Of a stretch of 64,000 nt of DNA, positions 44,771-54,776 are shown piece by piece. A program made the position numbers and the translations under genes. The notes below the pieces were generated by a model. It did not search any database, was not told the origin of the DNA, and saw only the letters and a list, made by a program, of their open reading frames with translations. This DNA is from Pictodentalium vernedei (taxonomy: Eukaryota; Mollusca; Scaphopoda; Dentaliida; Dentaliidae), in the NCBI GenBank assembly GCA_031216915.1, contig CM062288.1:184166596-184230595 (forward strand), given 5' to 3'. Every line of letters starts with the position of its first letter. Position 1 is the stretch's first letter.

Positions 44771-45803
44771 AAGAGACTGAAAAGCTAGTATTAGCCAGCA
44801 GTGAGAGCTCCTACATCGGAACTTCAACGTCCACCACACAGGTTGACACCCATTTCCAACGTTCGCATCCCATAGTACAAGTATAGAAAGGGTGCTCTGA
44901 CTACCAGCAAACAACAAGCATTAAATCTGAGGCTTGCTGCACTTACACTAAGTACCAATTATTATAATAATTACAATAATAATGAAGCCAAAATCATAAG
45001 TTTGCTGCACTCCCAATAATACAGAATAAACATCAAAAGGATACATAACATAGACAATCACAAAAAATTTCGAAATAAATTTTTTTTAAAAATTTTGAAT
45101 GAAGTCTAAGTGCCCCAAGGGAACCTCATGAGCCCAAGGGCATCCCGATAGAGTCTAAGTGTGGACAAGCACAACCTAATTAAAGCTAAACTACTGGAAT
45201 AAGATATAATATGTATCCTAATGGAAAAAACAATAACTGTTTTTAACTAAACACTGAATTAATATGAATCCAAAACTCTATTGAACAGACAATGTCAAGA
45301 GGAAAAACAGGCACAACAAAGGCCCAAAGTCAGTAACCGATCAACAACCACCTGATGCAAAGCTAGATCTTCATATGAAAAAAATACCCATTCCGTTTTA
45401 CAAGTTAAACTCCCGGGAATTTAATAAAAAATTATTCAATAAAAAAGCCAAAAGAGCTTGGGAGTATAACAGGAGGGTTCAGGAGAGAAAGGGAAGTAAT
45501 ACTAACAAAACAACAGTGGAGTCATATTATAATGACAACGTTCAGAAGCATATCCCGAAATTGTGGAACATGAATAATTTTGCATAAAAATTATAAAGTT
45601 ACAGCCCTGAACATCCCAAACCACCATTATTCACTTCTAGCATCCTGTTATAGTGTGTATTCTATGAAAACCATCATTGATTTGTGTCTGGCATCTTCAA
45701 AAATACACGGCTGATAGAAATATCAGCCATATTTGTGAAGCAGGGCATGATCGAATTATCGCTGTGTCTTGCTGGATATGAGCCGTGTTAAGTTATCAAT
45801 TAG

Positions 45804-47814
45804 CAGGCCTGGCCGTTTGAAAAATGCAGGTGAGCTACTACCGCCCGCCTTAAATCACCCCAGACGGGCGATAATGGTGGCCCTTAATTCATCTCTGGGA
45901 GCCATCAATCAAGAACGCCCTATCACTTTTAAATTATTTAAGTTCAGTGACTCCTGGAACGAAAAAAAATGCAGGCATGTGAAAATCAAACTCGCACTTT
46001 CCATTTCAAATTCTTCACATTATTTCGGATTTTCCCAATGTTAATCGTAATCGGAAATTAATAAATAGACTACAATTTTCCCTGTCGTTTATTCAAAGCT
46101 CACGGGTATGACTTAAAACACGGCATGATATTGTTAAAAATGTATAGCACATTGGAAAACAAAAGTCCTTGAAAACTATTCCATATGAAAATAAGTTCCG
46201 GTCAATGCGCTGCAGTGTGCATGGATTCCCAAGAGATAAACTTGAAAGTGGAACTTTTTTTTTACTGAATCGATAAGAGGTTATGAAAGGAGTACCGTTT
46301 AGCAATATTGTACTTGTTGGAGAAAAAAATCACCATCGAAATAAGCATAGTGCATTATTCAGAGAATGACTGAAGTTCAATGACAAGCGGACCGTTTTGT
46401 TATGTCAGTGAATGATAACAATGCACTGTTTTTCGTGAATGCGCTGATATTGTTTGAGAAAGTACTTCGACTAAAACTGATTTCATAATAAGCCGAGTGT
46501 AACCAATAACTAGAAAAACTGTGAGCACTGCTCACTAAATGATACCACCCACTCCCACCAAGAAACATTTTACAACAGTAAAAATGTGTTTAATGTAGAG
46601 AGCACAAACACTGACACCAATATTTGAAGGTTTCATTGAAATCCATTCACTAGTTTAAAAGAGGTCGTGGATAGCAAATGTCAACAACTGCAAGCTTGAA
46701 TTGACTTTTTAAATATGGGAAACGGTTAACCCTAAAAATCAAAATATCTGAAAACAAAACAGGAGGTGCACATCTTCAATACATGTAAAAGAAGGTCCGA
46801 AAGTTTCAATGAAATTTGTTCAATGGTTTAAGAGGAGTTGCAGATAGCAGATCTGTACAGAATGTCAATTGAATTTTTCAAAGTTCATTTTTCAATATGG
46901 GAAACTGTAAAAAAAGAAAATATCTGAAAACAAAATAGGAGGTGCACATCTTCAATGTATGTAAAAGAATGGCTGAGAGTTTCAAAGAAATCCGTTCACT
47001 GGTTTAAGAGAAGTTGTGGATAGCAAATGTGTACTCCCCCCCCCCCCCCCCCCTCCCCCTATAGCATAACGGACAGATGTATGTCGGAATATGAACATAT
47101 CTGAAAGAAAAATAGGAGGTGCACATCTTCAGTGTATGTAAAAGAATGTCTGAGAGTTCCAATGGTGTTTGTTCAATGGTTTAAGAGGAGTAGTGGGTAG
47201 CAGATCTATACCCCTTCCTACTAAAACCTGAATTGACAAAAGGCCATTTTTGAATATGGGGAACTGTAAATATGAAAATATCTGAAAAGAAAATATGAGG
47301 TGCACATCTGCAATATATGTAAAAGAATGTCTGAAAGTTTCAATGAAATCTGTTCAATGGTTCAAGAGGAGTTGCGGATAGCAGATCTGTACAGAATGTC
47401 AATTGAATTTGACAAAGTTCATTTGTCAATATGGGAAACTGTAAAAATGAAAATATCTGAAAAGAAAATAGGAGGTGTACATCTTCAATGTATGTAAAAG
47501 AATGTCTGAGAGTTTCAATGAAATCCATTCACTGGTTTAGGAGGAGTTGTGGATAGCAGATCTGTACCCCCCTAAAGCATAATGGACAGACGGAAGGATG
47601 GACGTACAGACGGACCAAGTGATCACGATATACCTCCCACTTTTAAAGTGGGTGGTATAATAACATACGTTCTTGGGGGGGTTTTTTAACAAATTTTATA
47701 GTTTTAACCGCTCGCGCAAATTGACGTTAGGCAGGCAAAATATGCCCGCCTCATTTTGAATCCAGGCAGGTGGAGATGGGTGGGAGCAATCGCCGCCTCA
47801 AATGGCCTGACCTG
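45804..47814. mobile_element. hAT-like element with CAGG ends and 6-bp duplication, containing a tandem-repeat element
   Basis: Ends CAGGCCTGGCCGTTTGA and TCAAATGGCCTGACCTG pair with three mismatches over 17 bp. They are flanked by AATTAG on both sides (45,798-45,803; 47,815-47,820). Without the nested element (46,530-47,664) it is about 0.9 kb and has no transposase. Same kind of ends and same duplication length as 38,519-39,796. Confidence 0.75.
46530..47664 (+). mobile_element. Helentron/pearl-like tandem-repeat element, family D
   Basis: The 5' motif ATACCACCCACT (46,542-46,553) is the reverse complement of the 3' arm AGTGGGTGGTAT. About five monomers of about 178 bp carry GAAAATATCTGAAAA, AGGAGGTGCACATCTTCAAT and AGGAGTTGTGGATAGCAGA. 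A GACAGACGGAAGGATGGACG tract precedes the hairpin at 47,629-47,660 (TATACCTCCCACTTT / AAAGTGGGTGGTATA), followed by ATAA. An 18-base C run is at 47,036-47,053. Confidence 0.75.
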
Positions 47815-47831
47815 AATTAGTAACCGCTAGC

Positions 47832-48376
47832 ATGCAAAAACACAGTGAACAGGCCAATGTGTTTAATCGTGTGTTGGCACTAATATTCAAGCCAATTTTG
47901 GACAGTGGTCATTCTTTTTCTAGTCACACCAGTTCACCAACGTTTGTCATTATTGTAAAGTGTTATAAATTTTGTTTTATGCTTTGTTCCGGACTTCGCC
48001 GAACAGCATCTCTAGCAGCATCAGTTTCTGGATATTCTTTCTACAGTGACCAGGTAAGTCATGATATTCATTTTCTATTTTCCGATTGACTGAAACTTTT
48101 AATTCTTTATTAAGGTTTGGGGACTCGTCATGGTATTTCACGTTCTGGTCATTGGCCATTCTTTTGTTGCTCGGGCAGGCGCAGATATGTTTGGAGCTGG
48201 TAGATAGTTCCCATTTACCTTCAATTTCGTGAGACATTTGAACCTGTCTCAGTTTGCTGGTAAACCTGTCAAAATAAGCTTTCTGGGAAAACCTGGCGCT
48301 TGCATTGACGATTTCTCTGCGAATTTCGACGAAGCGGTGCACAGTTTCAAGCCCGATATCATCATTCTACAAACAA
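47832..48376 (+). pseudogene. SGNH-hydrolase-like fragment with one possible intron
   Basis: From 48,130 the plus strand reads MVFHVLVIGHSFVARAG, where GHSF looks like block I (nucleophile Ser) of SGNH/GDSL hydrolases. After one in-frame TAG (48,205-48,207) the same frame continues with FPFTFNFVRHLNLSQF, SFLGKPGACIDDF and FKPDIIILQ. This resembles the run-up to block III (GxND), but the right terminal repeat cuts it at 48,377. Upstream, an open segment from 47,832 could splice in phase through GT at 48,054 and AG at 48,114 (61-bp intron). SGNH domains are known in some tyrosine-recombinase retroelements (Ngaro). Absent from copy 1 at this place. Broken, so pseudogene; capture or element remnant cannot be decided. 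Confidence 0.45.
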
Positions 48377-48591
48377 AAGAATGATATTGGTGCCAATTCC
48401 GGTCTCTTCCTGGGTACTGCGCATGCTTAAGAACTAAAAGTATGGAGGGCCAGATAGGACTTTTAATTTTCGGTATTGTATGCAAATTTTGAGATTGGGG
48501 AAAGGGGGGGTTCAAAATTTGTGTTTGGCCTTAATAATATTGAGGTTGCACCAGCTAAGTCTAGGCCATTGGTTTTAGTATAAAAATATGA
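48377..48591. repeat. Right inverted terminal repeat of DIRS-like copy 2
   Basis: Reverse complement of 37,922-38,154, ending TATAAAAATATGA. The shared ATGA (48,588-48,591) may be the recombination site between element circle and target. Confidence 0.87.
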
Positions 48592-49572
48592 CTGGTTTTG
48601 GCATTTTTTTCACGAAATTTTCCAGGTTGAAGCCTCGTATTTGACAATAAATTATTTCACCCACATTCAAATTGTTTATTTCTACTTAATCAAATAGTGT
48701 TGTATGTTTTTAATGGATCTCCAAAATGTAAAACATGTTACAGTTAAAACTATACATTCTGTCATGACTAGTGCAGAAAATGCTCATTAGTTAATGCACT
48801 ATCTAAGGCAGAACAGTCAAGTTGAATAAACCTGGCTAATGTATGTAACACAAAATGTAATGTGCTATTCACGAGGTCGTTAACTTTGATCTCCGATGCA
48901 TATCATTAGGAAAAGAAATGTGTTGTTACTGGATTTGAACATTTGTTGATATCATTTCGAATATCAGATTTCCCTGGTAAATTAGTGGTGACAATGAAAG
49001 AAAAAATGCCGAAAAAAATGTCGATATGACCAGTTTTAATTTTCGCGAGAAGCCCGGACAGTAAAATCAGAGTCATTGTCAAATTGGATAATCATCTTTT
49101 AAAAGATTTACTCAGGGCTATGTTAAATGCAGGGACAAGATTTGTGTGAGATGTACATGTATATGCATGAACAGCCGAAGACATGAAATAGCTAAACAAA
49201 AATGTTTTGACACCAACATTTTATCAATTAATATCTGTGACTTTGTTCGACTTGGAAAACACAAATAAATTTGTTCGTAAAATTACCATAAAAAACTCCA
49301 AATACCAACAATTCCGCTCAGTCGCCAACTGAAATTTTAATAAGCAATTTGCAGCATTTTTCAATCTCATTTAAAAGTTCTCACTCCTTTATGAGGCCTT
49401 GTTCATATCACTTTCTATGCCCAATAGTAACAAAAATTGTGAGGCTGTAACTCGCTATTCAGTTCGATGGGAATCACAAAAGCGTCCTCTGGCTGAATCA
49501 ACCTGCATTGTTTTGATCCAAACTGTCCCTGCTATTTAACCCAAACCAACTTTTAGCAGCCAGACCAATCAG
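48592..49572. other. No gene or repeat seen
   Basis: AT-rich sequence without a convincing open frame or recognisable element. Confidence 0.5.
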
Positions 49573-50302
49573 ATTGTAGGATAAAATACCCTCGGACAAA
49601 ATACCCTTAGGACATAATACCCTCAAAAAAATACCCTTAGGACATAATACCCTCAATGGGTAGGACAAAATACCCTCGGACAAAATACCCTCATATTTGT
49701 TTCATGTTCTGTGCTATCTGCCATTTATATTGTGCTTCATATTCAATTGCCATCTGCCATTGGTATTGTGCTTCATATCTATTTAGTTTAACCCTTTACC
49801 TAACCTGAAAAGCAGACGACACTTGCAAAAATAATTCTTGAATAACTAATTTTTTGTCTCAAAAACATAGGTTATGATCCCTCATTGGAACGAGCTCGAC
49901 GAGCTCGTTCCAACGAGGGGTCATAACCTATGTTTTTGAGACAAAAAATGAAAAAGCAGTGAAAATTAATTGGCGATTTTTGAGAATAGCGGTGGCCGGT
50001 TTTGGCCGTTACGTTAGGTAAAGGGTTAATAAAAATTTTTTAAAATATTGGTACTTGTTATTTCAAACAAAACACCGGCTAGTGCCTTAGATGCAATTAC
50101 CCTGCCCCCACCCCCCCCTACCCCCCCCCCCCCCCCCCCCCACCCCCAACACCAAAAATCCAACTTTATATACATTTGGTCTGAGGGTATTTTGTCCGAG
50201 GGTATTTGTCCTACCCATTGAGGGTATTATGTCCTAAGGGTATTTTTTTGAGGGTATTATGTCCTAAGGGTATTTTGTCCGAGGGTATTTTGTCCGGATA
50301 CC
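49573..50302. mobile_element. Foldback (MULE-like) element with repeated GGGTATTTTGTCC motifs
   Basis: Arms at about 49,577-49,690 and 50,180-50,298 are inverted copies, each made of alternating TACCCTCGGACAAAA and TACCCTTAGGACATAA units. A 10-bp direct repeat GACCAATCAG (49,563-49,572; 50,303-50,312) flanks the element. The interior contains a TTAA miniature element and a 21-base C run (50,121-50,141). No coding capacity. Confidence 0.75.
49788..50029. mobile_element. TTAA miniature element with central palindrome
   Basis: TTAA-bounded inverted ends TTAACCCTTTACCTAAC and GTTAGGTAAAGGGTTAA. The central foldback has arms CATAGGTTATGATCCCTC and GAGGGGTCATAACCTATG meeting at GAGCTCGACGAGCTC. 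Same family as 14,849-15,098 and 1,974-2,114. Confidence 0.82.
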
Positions 50303-50312
50303 GACCAATCAG

Positions 50313-51735
50313 TAAGGCTGTCAAACAACTTCATCCCTAATGCCCTTGGCCGAACCATCACCTTAACATTTTGGCTGACCTCCACCCACACCCCCCAACA
50401 TTTTGAAACCACAGCTGAGTGGTCACAAGTTATGTTTTTGAGGCAAAAAGGGGTGAGATTTATTATTTCGGAATTGTTTTGGCTAATGTCACGCATATTA
50501 AATGTTGACTGAAAAATGTTTTCTCCATTCTCCAATGCAGAGTGGTTAAAGTAGGCCTACATGACTTAGAAGACCCCTAATTTCAGTCAATAATCGACTC
50601 AATATGCCCACTGCTTGTATTTTCAGATGATCTGTTCATAAGAGTACTGACATTTTGGAATAAATTCTTCTGAAGCTAAGTGGTTTTGTAATTCTGATTT
50701 GTGTAACTTGCCTTAGTTTGCTCTTCAACTTTTCTGAATAGTCTTGTCATCACAGTGAGCAAATCTTACTCAACATTTTCAGTGAACAAATAAAGCAACC
50801 GGAAGAGAATTGAGTTTGGTTTTGTATTTTAAATTTTTACCCTGAAATGATTTTTCACCGGATCTGGTTTTTTTAATCAGTCTTTAACATTAATTCTTGA
50901 ATATCACTGATGGTAAAAGAACATACCTGTAAGCAAGATCCATGGGAATATAAATTTTACACCTAATTGTTTGCCTTTGTCATCTGGTCATTAAATAATA
51001 TCTTTTTCCTAATTAAGGTCATAAAATGGGAGCTTTGTATATTAACAGAGCAGTTTTCAAAGCTTATTCACACCTACTACTGTCGAAAAAGACACACACA
51101 AAATTGCCACAAATGGTGATTGCCAAAAGTTACTGATTGGCTGCTTGCTACCTGAAAAACTGCCGCAAATGGAAAGAAATATTGTCTGTTCAGACAGGAT
51201 GAGTCCACATATACCGCTTACAGTATGTTTACATCGAGAACAGTTTGAGATATCTAGCTGAAGCTTTGCAAATTTCAGCTTCAGGAAACTCCATTTGTAC
51301 TCATTTACCCACATGATGACCGGAGTTATACTTCAGAGTTTAAACAGTCTACCCAATTCTTCCCATTTTCACATGGAGTCCCAAAATGATTTCCAATACA
51401 GGACTACACTGGCTACAAATGCTTCAGATTTGCTCTGGAGCACCGAATTTCACAAAAGTTTATTGGGGGGGGGGGGGGGGGGGGGGGGGGGTACCAGGTC
51501 CCGTCAACATGGCCTGCCAAATATCAGTCAGTACCCCCTCCTCTCCCCCCCCCCCAACCACACAAAAAAAAACAAGAACAAAATACTAAAACCCTAACTG
51601 AGCACTACAGAATTTTGATACGCTCTTGGTAACCACGTGCAGTACTCCCCATCATATAATTGAGATGTCTGCAAAAACACTGTTAGGGTGGGGAGGGAGT
51701 GGGGGGGGGGGGGGAATATCTGCCTTTATCATATA
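50313..51735. other. No gene seen
   Basis: AT-rich with a 27-base G run at 51,465-51,491 and a 14-base G run at 51,701-51,714. Short open frames next to the G runs are low-complexity artefacts. Confidence 0.5.
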
Positions 51736-52472
51736 CAGGAAAACCTGTCTTGAGAGACCACTGTCTTGAGAGACCACCTGTCTTGAGAGGCCACATCTGC
51801 CAGGCACCGATTGGTTTTACTCTATAATGGACCTGCTATGGGAGACCACCTGTCTTGAGAGACCACTGTGACCTGGTACCAACTTGTATTTTTATGCCAT
51901 AATGGACCTGTCTTGAGAGACCGCCCCTTTGAAGACTGAAACCATGACAAAAGCTTTTTACCTGTTCTGGAATTGGAAAATCCATTGTGGTTATACTAAC
52001 ATAATTAAAAGTATTAAAAGCTCTTAATGGGTTTCAATTGCTGATTCATTAAAGAGTGAGATGTTCTTATAAGACACCTGTGAAAAGATTAGGATTATTG
52101 CTTAATAAACTATTTCATACATACTTGAAATGTGATAGATAGGAATAAAAATAAATTTGTGTTGAAAATCTTTTTGTTACAAATTGAAATGGACTGTTAT
52201 AAAAATTATAAAAATAAATTAGTGTTGAAAATCTTCAATGAAGATTTTCAACACTAATTTATTTTTATAACAGTCCATTTCAATTTGTTACAAAAACTTT
52301 ATAAAAAAAAAATACAAAGTAATTACAAAAATCCATTCTTCTCCATTTCTGAATTTTGTGGTTGATTATTCACGGACTTGAGAAAACCTGAAACCTGATA
52401 TGAGAGACCACCTGTCTTGAGAGACCACTTTTGTGTGGCCCAAAGGGCGGTCTCTCAAGACAGGTTCTACTG
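51736..52472. mobile_element. Pogo/Tigger-like miniature element, intact
   Basis: Ends CAGGAAAACCTGTCTTGAGA and TCTCAAGACAGGTTCTACTG, flanked by TA on both sides, the Tc1/mariner-pogo target. Subterminal CCTGTCTTGAGAGACCAC is repeated several times on both sides. The middle (52,171-52,296) is a long foldback (GTTACAAATTGAAATGGACT / AGTCCATTTCAATTTGTTAC and GTGTTGAAAATCTTC / GAAGATTTTCAACAC). At 737 bp with no transposase it is non-autonomous. Confidence 0.82.
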
Positions 52473-52474
52473 TA

Positions 52475-54776
52475 CTCAGTTCAGTCATAAAGCAAGCACT
52501 AGGGACATACAGTATGGTTCAGTGGATGTGCTTTTAAAATTGGTTTGAAGCTCCCTTGAAACTGAGAAAGTTTCTTTCACAAAACACAATCCGGCATGTA
52601 TGGAAATTACACTCTGTTGGTGATTCTGTACCAAAGCATTCTCCGGATTTATTTTAAACAGGTTACAGGATATCTGCAATCAAAAGCACAGTTGTCCACA
52701 GTATCAGAGAATGTTCAATTCACATGAACAATGGGACAAGCTGCGGGCGGTACAAAACTGTGAGAGGATGCTGTAACTTCTTGAACTGCAAATCATGATG
52801 CAGTCAAGAAAGTTGTCCACAATGTTCACGCTTTCATGGAAGACTAAGTTGGAAGTTTTCTCATTCCTCAGAAATGAATAGTTGTGTATTGTTCAAAGAG
52901 AGGCCCTGGATACTCCACCAATGGCAGGGACACACCCTATAGTCTGTGTATGATCCCCATACCACCTATAGAGCTCCAGTCCTCTAAGACCTAAAGTGGC
53001 AAGGGGTATTACAAAAACTAGAAACAGAGAACCTTCTCCCACTCAGCTTTGCCATTAGAGATATGCCTGTTGCACATCAACCTTCTAATCCCCCCCCCCC
53101 CCCCCCCCACCTCTTCAGAATTTCCACCACTGACTTTCACATGCTTTTCTGCCTTTTAATCAGTCAATATGCCTGGTATATAACGTTCAAAAATGTGAGA
53201 CAACTCGGTCACTCAACCTAAATTAGAGTGACATGTGTCATTAAAAAATCTGAGAGCATGTGTCATTAAAAAATCTGAGAGCGATGGTACATCCATTATT
53301 TTATACAACTGGCACAAAATGACCTTATCGCCAGAGGCAAAATGGCCATAAATTCGGCCCAGGAAATTTCAGCAGCCGCCCAGCCTATACTGGACAGTCG
53401 CCAAGGAATGGCACATTTCCTTGTATCCACGGCGGACACCCATGCTCAAACCACGGTATTCAATTAAAACTGAAATACCGTTGACCTGTGGACGGAGAAA
53501 TACACAGAAGACCAGAGCGTGGTCTAGTGTGGATGGAACTAAGAAAGCGGTGATAGACGATCGTTGACAAGTCCACAGCATCACTCTTTATCAATGGTGC
53601 ATCCATGGTGGTTTACATTCATAGCACAAATGTGTATCCTTAAAAACATTAAGTAGTTGTTTTTGTGCTCAATGACTTTCATTTCAATTCATTCATGCCA
53701 CTTCGGTTTTTATTAAATCTGTGGGAAAATATACACGTGCGATTGGTAAACTTTATTGATGATTTAAATGAGTTTTAAAAACAAAAGATAAAAGATAAGG
53801 CCTGTTATTGGTACACATTATGGCCAACACAAACGAGGGAATGTCCAAAAATAAACTGGCTGTGAATATTTCTATTATCTACACAGCCTCAAGATCAACG
53901 TAGACCTTACATAACAAAGACGTTGCTCATCGTGTGCATTTCAGTTTGAAGACAATTCGTCCTTATTAAGTTGATCCAGACAATCGTTGTGCTAACATGA
54001 AGATTGAAGAATATTCCTATAATTGACAAGTGCTGATAGGTGCTACTGTAATTTGACATGTTGGAGTTCATATTACGGGAAAAATAGATTACCGCTAAAT
54101 CACTCTGTGTGTGTGTGTGGTGGTGGGGGGGGAGGGGGGGGAGGGAGGGGAGGGGGGCAACAATTATTTACAAGTTTTATAGATAAGCAAAAGTGCTATC
54201 CTTCTTTCAATGGTTGCCAGTGGTTCCTTAGATTTTTACCAGAAATTGTAAGAATTGGTCGCCACAAACAGTGACATGGAAATTCATGCCCCCCCCCCTC
54301 CCAATAAATTAATAAATAAATAAATAGAAATAAGAAATTACCACACTCTTGTGACTCGTCGCAAATTTCATCGCTCCTCCCCTACCTCCACTGCTAATTT
54401 TCGTCAGAAATTTCTCCCAAGATTATAAACTAAGAGAGAGAACTAAAAACTAATTTTCTCTGTTAAATGAATGTGGAGTTAGGTTATTCACATTACCAAG
54501 TGATTCTGCTGGAATATTAAATTGAAGTTCACATGTCCAAAACAATAGACTTCTGGGAGTCCAGGAACAAAAGAAGCTTTAAACAATAACAAGTACCCTT
54601 TTGATTATGTCAATGGTCGCTAATGACCCTGTTGACACTATCTTATTAAAAGATTATTGCCACTGGTTCGAAAGATATGGTTTCGGGCGCCGAAGGCGTG
54701 CAGGGACGATTTGGGGAACAGGCCCCTTTCGACCCTCGGTGGCTGTAAATGATTGGTTATTGTGTGTCTAGGCGTG
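52475..54776. other. No convincing gene
   Basis: Contains a C run (53,090-53,108), a 25-bp tandem duplication CATGTGTCATTAAAAAATCT... at about 53,230-53,281, and a GTGTGT/G-rich tract (54,103-54,160). Less AT-rich sequence at 53,280-53,590 could be an exon remnant, but no domain is recognised in any frame. Near 54,690 there is a degenerate inverted relative of the hairpin at 19,027-19,062. Confidence 0.45.

Larger units (their letters stand above)
37922..48591 (-). mobile_element. DIRS-like tyrosine-recombinase retroelement, copy 2
   Basis: Same architecture as 8,225-29,062: inverted ends of about 215-233 bp (37,922-38,154; 48,377-48,591) and an internal complementary region at 38,231-38,314. 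Left end, right end and internal region all share ATGA where they would join, and no target duplication is seen beyond it. Subtracting two nested hAT elements leaves about 7.4 kb. Coding traces on the minus strand are at 43,528-43,632 and 44,619-44,770. No reverse transcriptase or recombinase is recognised. Confidence 0.74.

Noticed and set aside
47977..48342. 121-codon minus-strand frame
   Set aside because: It is the antisense of the SGNH-like plus-strand reading, which has recognisable motif blocks; this frame has none.
51295..51597. Gly-rich 100-codon frame
   Set aside because: Depends on translation of a 27-base G run; no domain.
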